Positions 8,344 to 15,844 of a stretch of 24,877 nucleotides of DNA are shown here, one piece after another. The first letter of the stretch is position 1, and each line of letters begins with the position of its first letter. The DNA lies in NCBI GenBank assembly GCA_035310125.1, contig DATGEP010000275.1:1-24877 (forward strand), given 5' to 3'. The stretch comes from DATGEP01 sp035310125. GTDB taxonomy: Bacteria; Chloroflexota; Ktedonobacteria; Ktedonobacterales; JADMIN01. The notes beneath the pieces are model-generated. The model ran no database searches, was not told where the DNA came from, and saw nothing but the letters and a program-made list of their open reading frames with translations. A program made the position numbers and the translations under genes.

Positions 8344-8910
8344 CTACAATCCCCGCAGGCCGAGCGCGTCCGCTTCGTCGCTCATCGCGGCGATGACGAA
8401 GGCGATGTGCTCGTTCAGGTCTACACCCAGCTCGTCGGCGCCTTTGATGATGTCGTCGCGATTCACACCACGCGCGAACGCCTTATCTTTCATCTTTTTG
8501 CGCACCGAGCTGGCTTCGAGGCCGAGAATGCTCTTGTTTGGTCGCACGAGCGCCGTCGCCGTAATCAGCCCGGCTAACTCATCGCAGGCGAAGACCGTGC
8601 GCGACATCAGATCGTCGCGCGGCACGCCGTGATAATCGTTATGCGCCACCACAGCGTGTACCACTTCGGCGGGATAACCGAGCTCGTCGAGCCACTCCGC
8701 GCCGACCTTGCCGTGTTCTTCGATGGTTGGGTGTTTCTCATAGTCTACATCGTGAAGCAGTCCAGCGACGCGCCACGTTACCTCGTCTTCCCCATACTTG
8801 CGGGCGTAGGCGCGCACCGAGGCGCTGACGGCCATCCCGTGTTTGACCAAGCTCTCGTTCTTGTTGTGCTGGCGAAGCAGCGCCAGCGCCTCATCATAGC
8901 TCAGCTGCAT
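8344..8910 (-). CDS. HD-domain metal-dependent phosphohydrolase-like protein
   Basis: A 188-residue cytosolic HD-fold protein. The metal ligands are visible: His24 in LVKHGMAVS, His53-Asp54 in AGLLHDVDYE, His90 in VVAHNDYH and Asp110 in VFACDELAG. The family hydrolyses phosphate esters, often of nucleotides, but the substrate cannot be told here. The ATG at 8910 is chosen because AGGAG lies 9 bases upstream; the TTG at 8916 is too close to that site. It is the last gene of a three-gene operon, 12 bases after the epimerase stop. Its link to the D-glutamate/dipeptide function of its neighbours is positional only. Confidence 0.88.
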   Translation of the reverse strand: MQLSYDEALALLRQHNKNESLVKHGMAVSASVRAYARKYGEDEVTWRVAGLLHDVDYEKHPTIEEHGKVGAEWLDELGYPAEVVHAVVAHNDYHGVPRDDLMSRTVFACDELAGLITATALVRPNKSILGLEASSVRKKMKDKAFARGVNRDDIIKGADELGVDLNEHIAFVIAAMSDEADALGLRGL

Positions 8911-8922
8911 GAACAATCGCTC

Positions 8923-9948
8923 CTACAGGCTCATTTCACGCGGCACCACGCCAAGACCGGGGCGGTCGGGCAGCACCAGTTTTCCAGAATCGTAGCGTAC
9001 ACCGTCGAAGGGGTCGTCCTGGATCAGCAGCGGGCCGTCCAGGTCGGCGTAGTCCACCAGTGGGCTGAGATGGGCGGCGGCGGTAATGGAGAGTGAGCTT
9101 TCGATCATGCAGCCGAGCATCACCTTGAGATGATGGGCGCGGGCGGTGGCGATCATCTTGAGCGCGTTGCGCAGGCCACCGCATTTCATCAGCTTGATGT
9201 TGATGCCATCTACGCGACCCGCCATCTTCGCCACATCATCGGGCACGACACAGCTCTCGTCCGCGATGATAGGCACCGCCACGTTCTCCCGCACCAGCCT
9301 CAGGCCCTCTAGATCGCCCGCGGCAACCGGCTGCTCCACGAACTCAATGTCATACGGCGCGAGCTTGTTGATGGTCGTGATAGCTTCCTTCGCCGTCCAT
9401 GCCGCGTTCGCATCCACGCGCAGGGTCGCGTCCGTCGCGTCACGAATCGCGCGCACAATCTCGATATCCTGGGGTGTGCCGACCTTGATCTTGAGAATCG
9501 GATAATCCCTGGCCTCGCGCGCCTTCCGCGCCATCGCCTCTGGCGAATCTATCGCGATGGTGAAGGATGTTACCGGCGTGCGCTCTGGATTGAGACCGAG
9601 CAGACGGTAGACAGGGATGCCGAGCCGCTTGCCGGCGAGGTCGTAGATCGCCATGTCCAGCGCGGCTTTCGCGGCGGCGTTGCCGTGGTGGAAGACACGC
9701 TCAAATCCCTCGGTGATGTCTTCGGTCAGCAGGGGATCATCGCCCAGAATCGCCTCCAGAAATGGCAGCGCCGCCAGCACAGTCGCTCGCTTCTCGCCAT
9801 AGAAGCCGCTAGGCGCCGCTTCGCCGATGCCGGTGATCTCGCCTGACGTAAGGCTGACCAAGACGTTCTCGGCGACGAGCTGTACGCCGCGCGAGATGCG
9901 AAACGGCGTTCGTAGCTTCAGATCGAGCGCTTCCGCTCCCACGTCCAT
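8923..9948 (-). CDS. dgcA: Enolase-superfamily epimerase (DgcA / dipeptide epimerase type)
   Basis: A 341-residue enzyme of the muconate-lactonizing/dipeptide epimerase branch of the enolase superfamily. Two-base racemisation machinery is present: the KIKVG pair of lysines, metal ligands in LRVDANAAW, FVEQP and IIADES, the second base lysine in KLMKCGG, and the specificity segments GCMIESS and DLDGPLL. The start ATG at 9948 is 6 bases after AGGAGG; two upstream TTG codons are less likely. Alone it would be called L-Ala-D/L-Glu epimerase. Because a DUF1611 gene sits 20 bases upstream, the reported pair DgcN (D-glutamate N-acetyltransferase) and DgcA (N-acetyl-D-glutamate racemase) is an equally good or better reading. 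A broader dipeptide specificity is not excluded. Confidence 0.85.
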   Translation of the reverse strand: MDVGAEALDLKLRTPFRISRGVQLVAENVLVSLTSGEITGIGEAAPSGFYGEKRATVLAALPFLEAILGDDPLLTEDITEGFERVFHHGNAAAKAALDMAIYDLAGKRLGIPVYRLLGLNPERTPVTSFTIAIDSPEAMARKAREARDYPILKIKVGTPQDIEIVRAIRDATDATLRVDANAAWTAKEAITTINKLAPYDIEFVEQPVAAGDLEGLRLVRENVAVPIIADESCVVPDDVAKMAGRVDGINIKLMKCGGLRNALKMIATARAHHLKVMLGCMIESSLSITAAAHLSPLVDYADLDGPLLIQDDPFDGVRYDSGKLVLPDRPGLGVVPREMSL

Positions 9949-9968
9949 CAACAACCTCCTGTAGCTGG

Positions 9969-11018
9969 TTAGCGTGCCCCCAGTGCGTCCAGCAGCGGCC
10001 CCGCGCCGAAACGCACGGGATCGCTGGCGGGCAGGCCCGTTTCGCGTTCGGCGGCGGCGAGAGCATCGCGCGCCTCGTCCTCTGGCAGACCATACGTGTT
10101 CACGGCGACCGCCACGACGCGCGCGGGCTTGAGCCAGCCAGCCGCTTGCTCGTAGATCTCACGCATGCGCGCCAGCGGCGGAATCGGTACGTCATAGCCG
10201 TGAATATGCGTGCGGTTTGCCTGGTGGCAGAGCACGAGCAGATCGGGCGCGGCGCCGTGTATCAAGCCGAGAGTGACGGCGGAATAGGCGGGATGGATCA
10301 GCGACCCCTGCCCCTCGACAAAAACCCAATCATAACGCTCGGCGAAATCCAGCACCATACCCTCGACGCCGCCCGGCAGAAAATCGCTAATGAAACGGTC
10401 GGCGGGAATACCCTCACCCGCGATCATGATTCCCGTCTGGCCCGTCGGCGCGAAGCCGGAGGACAGGCCGCGCCGCTTCGCTTCGAGGTCGAGCTCGATT
10501 GCGGCAGTCATCTTGCCGACGTTGCAGTCGGTACCGCAGAAGTAGACCACATGGCTACCGGCGCGGTGTGGCGTTCCCGCGCGGATGCGCATCGCCAGCG
10601 CTTCCGATGGCCGGCGCACATCCCAGATTTGTGTGCCATGACGTCGCGCCACGTCCGCCAGCTCCGCGTCCTCGGCAAGCATGTGATGCAGCCCGCTCAC
10701 GAGATTGAGGCCCGCCGCGAGCGCCGCGACCACTTCACCACGCCAGGCTTCGGGTAATCGTCCGCCAATGGGTGCGATACCGATCAGCAGCGTGTCCGGA
10801 TCGCGGGTCAGCGCCTCAGCGACACTCGCGACGATTGGTACGCCGCGCCCCGCCCCATTCGGGTCTCCCAATGCCATTGCCGCGTCCTGTCCGGCGCGGG
10901 TGCTATCAATGACGGCTACCACGTCATCCGTGCTGTATCGCAGCACTCCAACCGCCGTCTTGGCATCCTGCCAGTTGAACTGTCCTTCAGCCAGAATAGC
11001 GATGCGCCGCTTACTCAC
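9969..11018 (-). CDS. dgcN: DUF1611 / DgcN-family protein, likely D-glutamate N-acetyltransferase
   Basis: A 349-residue two-domain protein. It has an N-terminal Rossmann-like half (RRIAILAEGQF, then AVGVLRY and AVIDSTRAG) and a C-terminal P-loop half with CGTDCNVGKMT (161-171), PTGQTGIMIAGEGIPADR (191-208) and VEGQGSLIHPAYS (234-246). This is the DUF1611 family, of which DgcN was reported to acetylate D-glutamate. The GTG at 11018 is preferred because GGAAGAGG lies 6 bases before it; the ATG at 11036 has no such site. It is first in an operon with the epimerase and HD genes, and an extended -10 promoter lies about 115 bases upstream. The pathway role is inferred from the family and the adjacent epimerase; a nucleotide-dependent activity other than acetyl transfer is possible. 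Confidence 0.82.
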   Translation of the reverse strand: MSKRRIAILAEGQFNWQDAKTAVGVLRYSTDDVVAVIDSTRAGQDAAMALGDPNGAGRGVPIVASVAEALTRDPDTLLIGIAPIGGRLPEAWRGEVVAALAAGLNLVSGLHHMLAEDAELADVARRHGTQIWDVRRPSEALAMRIRAGTPHRAGSHVVYFCGTDCNVGKMTAAIELDLEAKRRGLSSGFAPTGQTGIMIAGEGIPADRFISDFLPGGVEGMVLDFAERYDWVFVEGQGSLIHPAYSAVTLGLIHGAAPDLLVLCHQANRTHIHGYDVPIPPLARMREIYEQAAGWLKPARVVAVAVNTYGLPEDEARDALAAAERETGLPASDPVRFGAGPLLDALGAR

Positions 11019-11134
11019 TGCCAGCCTCTTCCGCATACCGGCAACGTATACCGGCGGCCCGACAGCGCGCACACTCCGCGCGCCGTGCCTGAGCGGCACG
11101 CGGATCAACTCGGGCGCCCCGCTTGAGCGCGGCT

Positions 11135-11143
11135 ATTATACCA
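11135..11143 (-). promoter_or_regulatory. Extended -10 promoter of the dgcN-dgcA-HD operon
   Basis: On the minus strand TGG is followed directly by a perfect TATAAT (complement of 11135-11140). No good -35 is present, as is usual for extended -10 promoters. Transcription would start near 11128, giving a leader of about 110 bases before the GTG at 11018. It sits between the KGG gene stop (11159) and dgcN, so the operon need not depend on the KGG promoter. Confidence 0.65.
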
Positions 11144-11158
11144 TAGGTAGGTGGCTGG

Positions 11159-11446
11159 CTACTTGTCGCTGGAGCGCCGGCGGCTGCTCTCGCCACCTTT
11201 CTTACCGATGCGCGCGTAAAAATCGGGACCCTGCCGGGCCTTGGTGGATTCGCCGCCCTTCTTGCCAATCGAAGCATAGAAGTCCGACCCATGCTCGCGA
11301 CGCACGGTGTCACCACCTTTCTTGCCGATCCTGGCAAAGAAGTCGCGGCCGTATTTTGTGCGCACGGCCTCGCCGCCACGCCGGGCCTCGGCGGTACCGG
11401 CCGCCGGCCCACGTTTTCCAGGTGTTTTGTGTACTGTATCGGTCAT
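11159..11446 (-). CDS. KGG-repeat stress-type protein
   Basis: A 95-residue, very hydrophilic and basic protein with three near-identical units of about 22 residues, each ending in IGKKGG after a G-x-DF(F/Y)A segment (FFARIGKKGG, FYASIGKKGG, FYARIGKKGG), plus a partial unit ARRGGEAVRTKYG at the front. This is the KGG repeat (stress-induced, GsiB/YciG-like) family, whose members are thought to protect cells in desiccation, heat or general stress; they are intrinsically disordered. The ATG at 11446 has GGAGGGG about 5 bases upstream. It is divergent from the helicase gene and has its own perfect TATAAT at 11526-11531. Cytosolic; the exact role is unknown. Confidence 0.92.
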   Translation of the reverse strand: MTDTVHKTPGKRGPAAGTAEARRGGEAVRTKYGRDFFARIGKKGGDTVRREHGSDFYASIGKKGGESTKARQGPDFYARIGKKGGESSRRRSSDK

Positions 11447-11525
11447 GCAACCCCTCCTGCTCTGTCGTCACTCTCAGTCCACACAGTTGTAAAGATGTAC
11501 CAATCGGAGTTACGGCTGTGTGCGG

Positions 11526-11531
11526 ATTATA
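11526..11531 (-). promoter_or_regulatory. -10 box of the KGG-repeat gene
   Basis: A perfect TATAAT on the minus strand. The best -35 at 17 bases is TGCGCA, a weak match (3/6). A start near 11519 would give a leader of about 70 bases. No clear sigma-B-like promoter was found despite the stress-protein family. Confidence 0.5.
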
Positions 11532-11598
11532 CGCATGGTCTGCACGGTTGCGCATAGTCTGACAGATCAATGTGCCAAATCAGGGTCCAAGCTCCGCG

Positions 11599-11607
11599 TG
11601 GTATACT
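11599..11607 (+). promoter_or_regulatory. Extended -10 promoter of the helicase operon
   Basis: TGG directly before TATACT (11602-11607). A start near 11614 would leave a leader of about 24 bases before the ATG at 11638. Its position inside the longer open frame that begins at 11572 argues against that earlier start. No -35 was recognised. Confidence 0.6.
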
Positions 11608-11637
11608 CGGTACCGTGCTTGCGGAGTATCACAGCAG

Positions 11638-13497
11638 ATGGGAGTGTACGTGGAGCTAGACACCTCTCCAGACGCGCGTGCGAATGAGCCTGGCATTCCC
11701 ATGCAAGTTGGTCTCAGCGATCCGCGGCAGCTCGCGGCGCGCGTTGCGCGGCTCGCGCGGGCCGGTTCTCCAGTGGATGCCTCACAATCACGCTGGTATT
11801 CGTTGAATCTGCGCTCGCTCTCTTTCCGAACGCTCGCCTCATTCGACATCCTGCTTGCGCCGCGCGTGCTCTTCGACCGGGTGCGTCCGCATGCTTATCA
11901 GCTCCAGGTCGTCCAACAGGTGCTTCGCGAGAAAGCGCCCGCCGCCATTCTCGCGGACGAGGTGGGCCTGGGCAAGACCATCGAAGCAGCACTGATTTAC
12001 AAGGAGCTGGCGCTGCGTGGCGCGGTGCGTTCCGCGCTGGTGCTGGCGCCCAAGGCGTTGCTCTCGCAGTGGCAGGAAGAGCTGCGTGAGCGCTTCGACG
12101 AAGACTTCGTCCTGACCGATGAAAAGCGTTTTCGCGGCTTCGACCGCGAGCCGCGCGTCATCTGCTCGCTCCCACAGTTTGTGCGCTCGTTCAACAAAAT
12201 CGGCGGGCGGCCCTGGGACCTGCTGATTGTGGATGAGGCGCACCTGCTCGCCAACCCTGATTCTAAGCGCCGCCGCTCGGTCGCCCAATTGCGTGCCCGT
12301 TGGCGGTTGCTGCTCACCGCGACGCCGGTGGCGAACAAGCTGACCGACCTCTACAGCCTGATTGATCTCGTATCTCCCGGCAAATTCGGCACGCTGCGCC
12401 AGTTTACCGATGAGTACGTTGCCGACCCCGGCACGTGCCGTGTGCCGCAGCCGCGCCGTGTCGCCCAGCTGCGGGCCGCCGTGCGCGAGGTAACGTGCCG
12501 CACGCGTCGCTCGGAGACTGCCATCGCGTTTACCCGGCGCGAGGTGCGAACGCGCGGCATCGCGCCGGCACCTGACGAAGACGCCCTGATCACCGATATC
12601 ACAGATTATCTCCGCGCCCTATATCGCCGCCTGCCCCCAGCGCGCGGCAGCCGTGCCCGCGCAGAGACCCCCAATGTGGAGGTGGCGACCCCGTCCGGCC
12701 GCTTGAATCGTGGCGCCGTCATCCGCGAGATTTTGGCGCTGCAGCAATCCCTCAGCAGCAGCCCGCGCGCCATCGAGCAATCCCTGCGCCGCCGCGCTGA
12801 GCGAGAGACCGCTGAGCGTGGTGTCCTCCTCGCGCTGGCGGACCGCTGCCACGGCGTCACGAGCGCCAAAGAGCGTTTGCTGCTTGAGGTGCTGGGCGAG
12901 ATTGGCCGTGAGCCGGCGCTGATTTTTACGCTGCGGCTGGAAACGGCGTCGCGTTTACGTGAGGTCATTCGTGCGCGGGGCCGCTCAGCGGAGTGCTACG
13001 TAGGCGCGCTGAGCCGGGCCGAGCGTGAGGCGCTCGTAGAGCGCTTCAACTCGGGCGATCTAGATACGCTGGTCGCCACCGATGCCGGCGCCGAAGGACT
13101 CAATCTCCAGCAGCGCTGCCATACGGTCTTTAACTATGACCTTCATTGGAATCCGATGCGCATCGAGCAGCGTATCGGACGGGTACACCGGCTCGGCCAG
13201 ACGCAAGATGTCGCGGTCTACAACTTTGTGCTGCGCGACAGCATTGATGATTACGTGGTGCGCCTGCTCTATCAGAAGATAGATCTCTTTACGATGACCA
13301 TCGGCGGCTTGGAAACGGTGCTGGCCGAAGTGCAGGACGGCGAGGTAGACCTTGAAGAGCGCATTCTGGAGGCGCTGTTGCGCACCAAGACACGTGACGA
13401 GCTGAGCCGCGAGGTGGAGATCCTGGGCATGGAGCTGGAAGCGGCACGTGACCGGCAGCATGCGGCCGAATCGCTGACGGAGGGAGTGCTCGGATGA
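11638..13497 (+). CDS. SNF2/RapA-type DEAH helicase (superfamily 2 translocase)
   Basis: A 619-residue ATP-driven nucleic acid translocase. Motifs in order: Gln motif region RPHAYQLQVV (83-92), Walker A DEVGLGKT (107-114), motif Ia LVLAPKALLSQW, Walker B DEAH (199-202), motif III TATP (227-230), helicase-C motif IV ALIFTLRLETA (427-437), motif V TDAGAEGLNLQ (481-491), motif VI QRIGRVHRLGQ (511-521). The order and the RVHRLGQ box match SNF2 proteins such as RapA/HepA and the helicases of several defence systems. An insert of about 70 residues (315-385) between the two RecA lobes is Arg-rich. The ATG at 11638 is chosen because the promoter lies at 11599-11607; GGAG (11623-11626) is 11 bases upstream, somewhat far. 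Stop and next start overlap as ATGA (13494-13497), so the partner protein is probably made in fixed ratio. Confidence 0.92.
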   Translation: MGVYVELDTSPDARANEPGIPMQVGLSDPRQLAARVARLARAGSPVDASQSRWYSLNLRSLSFRTLASFDILLAPRVLFDRVRPHAYQLQVVQQVLREKAPAAILADEVGLGKTIEAALIYKELALRGAVRSALVLAPKALLSQWQEELRERFDEDFVLTDEKRFRGFDREPRVICSLPQFVRSFNKIGGRPWDLLIVDEAHLLANPDSKRRRSVAQLRARWRLLLTATPVANKLTDLYSLIDLVSPGKFGTLRQFTDEYVADPGTCRVPQPRRVAQLRAAVREVTCRTRRSETAIAFTRREVRTRGIAPAPDEDALITDITDYLRALYRRLPPARGSRARAETPNVEVATPSGRLNRGAVIREILALQQSLSSSPRAIEQSLRRRAERETAERGVLLALADRCHGVTSAKERLLLEVLGEIGREPALIFTLRLETASRLREVIRARGRSAECYVGALSRAEREALVERFNSGDLDTLVATDAGAEGLNLQQRCHTVFNYDLHWNPMRIEQRIGRVHRLGQTQDVAVYNFVLRDSIDDYVVRLLYQKIDLFTMTIGGLETVLAEVQDGEVDLEERILEALLRTKTRDELSREVEILGMELEAARDRQHAAESLTEGVLG

Positions 13498-15776
13498 AGC
13501 TGTTTTTCTGGCGGCGCAAACCCCAGGCTACCGCGGACGCGCTCGCGCCGACCGCGGCTCCCGCTGCGCCGGCTCCCGCGCCCACCGTCGGCGTGTTGGA
13601 GCGCAGTCAGATACCTACCCGGCCGCTCGCCATGCCCATCGAGCTGCGCGATGCTGTGCTGCGCTTCGCCCTCGATTGCCTCGTCGCGAGTGGCGCGCGC
13701 GTGCGTGTGGAGGCTGATGATCTGATTTCCGCTGTTTTACCCGATGGCACCTCCGCCCGCTACACCACGAGCCTGATGCGCGCCCGTGCCGAAGATGATA
13801 CGGAGCTGCTCGTTCAAGGCGGCGCGGCGCTCACGCGGCTCCTCGATGAATGCGCCGCGCGCGCGGCTGTCACGTCACTGCGGCTTGAGGCGCATGCCGA
13901 CCCGCTGGAGATCGCGCGGGCGCAGCTTGCCGCGCCCATTCGCAGCTGCGACGCCTGTGCCCACACGTCGGCTGCCGAGCTTTGCCAGCGGTGTCCGTTG
14001 CGAGAAGATTGCGTTGTGCTGGCGGGCATGCCGGAACGAGCAACGCCGCGTGTTGCCAGAAAATGGGTGAGTCGGGGCATCGAGCTGGCGTACACCGTCG
14101 TATCGAACGACCGGCATGGGCGCCGCGACGAAGAGATCCGTGTCGCCTTCGATGGTGTGACCGGCAGCCGTCTGCCGCTGCTGACGCCAGATTTGCTGGC
14201 GGACGCGCAAGCGCAGGCGCAGCCTGAGGGCGCAGCCGCTGCGCTGGATGCCGCGCTGGCTCACGCTGAGCGAGCGCTCATGCCGCAGCTTCAGGCAACA
14301 GGCTCCTTACTGCGCCTACTCGCGGAACGTGAATATCGCGCCCGCCTGGACGACATTCGTACGACGAGCCAGCGTCTCCTCCGCGAGTCACCAGACGAGT
14401 CGCCAGCCATCCGCGAGGCGCTGGAACGTGAGTTAGCGCGACTGGACGAGGTCTACGCGGTAGACGTGAACGCGCGCCTCACGAGCATCTGTTTTGTGGA
14501 GCGGCCGATGGCCACCCTCAGTATTCCTCTGCGTGAGGGAGCGGCCCTTGAGCTGACAGCCGACCTTGCCGCTGGCGTACTGCTGACGCCCACCTGCGCC
14601 GTGTGTGGCGTCGAGGCGCGCGCCGCGAGTGTCTGTGCAAGTGGGCATCTTATCTGTTCAGCGTGCGGACACCATGCGGGTCAGCAGGCGACTACTGGGT
14701 GTCCCGTCTGCGCGGGTCTCGATGTCGCGATCCAGGCGCCACGTACTGCTGGTGAGTCCGATGTCCTCAGCCTGGAGCATCTGGACGCGATGAGCGATAC
14801 GACCTGGCGTCTATTCGTCGCGTGGCTGCTGGAGCAGGATGGCTACAACATCGAGAGCGGTGGGGCGTCAGGCTCGCTGGAACACTGGATGTGCCGGCGA
14901 GGCGCCGGCGATGGGGTGCTGCTGGCGGGTGCGATACGCTTCGCGGATCACCGTATGCTCTCACGTGAAGATGTCGAGCGGCTCGCGGCGCAGCTAGCTA
15001 TTCGGCCCTCAGGCGCGTGCCTCCTGATCTCGACCGCACCCGCTGGACCTTCCGCCGTTGAAGCCGCTCGCCGCCTGGATGTGCGCCTGCTCGACCGGGC
15101 GGCGCTGACCGAGCGCCTACATGGATTGGTCGCCCGCCATCTCCATGAACGCGAAGCGGCAACGCGCACGCAGGAGGAGCGCGCCGCCGCTGCTGCCACT
15201 GCCCGCGCGTCCATACTCGCCGAGCTTCAGCGGGCAGAGGCGGTGTTTACTTCCGTGGGAACCGCGCGCCGGGCCGCGGGCCGGTCGGCGGTTGCCGCCG
15301 CCGCGAAAGCGATCAACGATGCGCTGATGCCGGCGGAACGCGCGTTATTGGCATGGGAGACCCTGGCCAGTGACTTCACGGCAGCCTTCGATGAGCGTGA
15401 GGCCCGCGACGGCAGCCTCTCGATACGCGCGGATGCCGCCACGTTCGAGGAGATGGCGGGCCGCGCGCGCCATCTTGGCGCGGCGCTCACGACGGCCCTT
15501 GAGATTATTGCCGGAACGCCTGCTATAGGTGACCTCGGTTATACTGTGTGGCGGCGGGATATTTGGGAACAGCTCTCCGCCCACTGCGAAGCGTATCGCT
15601 GGCGTGTGTCAGCGATTGATCCATCGCGCTGGCGGATATTTGCCGGCGCGCACGATACGCAGGCCTACGAGCGCGCCGGGGGCGCCTCCGCCACGGCGGC
15701 GCACGCGGCCACGCGCGCGTCACGCTCATACGCTGAGCTGGTACGCCGCGCCCGCATCGAGGAGTTCACCGCGTAG
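13494..15776 (+). CDS. Helicase partner with Cys cluster, RING-like zinc site and Mrr-like segment; function unknown
   Basis: A 760-residue protein I do not recognise as a named family. Regions: a short basic start, then a Pro/Ala-rich linker (12-32); a globular part (about 45-145); a five-cysteine cluster (Cys152, 155, 164, 167, 173); a helical, probably coiled-coil part (245-320); a C-x2-C-x9-C-x3-H-x2-C-x2-C-x11-C-x2-C cluster (368-406) that fits the C3HC4 RING spacing exactly; a segment (425-545) with the outline of an Mrr/restriction-endonuclease fold (FVAWLLEQDGYNIE, AGAIRFADHR, GACLLISTAP, DVRLLDRAALTERL) but without the usual Asp and Gln/Glu-x-Lys catalytic residues; and an Ala-rich helical C-terminal part (550-760). 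It has no signal or membrane helix. It overlaps the helicase stop by 4 bases. Action on DNA or RNA polymerase together with the helicase is inferred from the operon only. Confidence 0.85.
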   Translation: MKLFFWRRKPQATADALAPTAAPAAPAPAPTVGVLERSQIPTRPLAMPIELRDAVLRFALDCLVASGARVRVEADDLISAVLPDGTSARYTTSLMRARAEDDTELLVQGGAALTRLLDECAARAAVTSLRLEAHADPLEIARAQLAAPIRSCDACAHTSAAELCQRCPLREDCVVLAGMPERATPRVARKWVSRGIELAYTVVSNDRHGRRDEEIRVAFDGVTGSRLPLLTPDLLADAQAQAQPEGAAAALDAALAHAERALMPQLQATGSLLRLLAEREYRARLDDIRTTSQRLLRESPDESPAIREALERELARLDEVYAVDVNARLTSICFVERPMATLSIPLREGAALELTADLAAGVLLTPTCAVCGVEARAASVCASGHLICSACGHHAGQQATTGCPVCAGLDVAIQAPRTAGESDVLSLEHLDAMSDTTWRLFVAWLLEQDGYNIESGGASGSLEHWMCRRGAGDGVLLAGAIRFADHRMLSREDVERLAAQLAIRPSGACLLISTAPAGPSAVEAARRLDVRLLDRAALTERLHGLVARHLHEREAATRTQEERAAAAATARASILAELQRAEAVFTSVGTARRAAGRSAVAAAAKAINDALMPAERALLAWETLASDFTAAFDEREARDGSLSIRADAATFEEMAGRARHLGAALTTALEIIAGTPAIGDLGYTVWRRDIWEQLSAHCEAYRWRVSAIDPSRWRIFAGAHDTQAYERAGGASATAAHAATRASRSYAELVRRARIEEFTA

Positions 15777-15844
15777 CGACCCCATATATTCGGCGCTGCC
15801 GGGCTGAATGTGCCGCGGTCATTATTCCAGGAAGAGGGAGATTC

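Noticed and set aside
11159..11446. Non-coding tandem repeat over the KGG gene
   Set aside because: The repeats are in frame, encode the known KGG motif and have a ribosome binding site and promoter.
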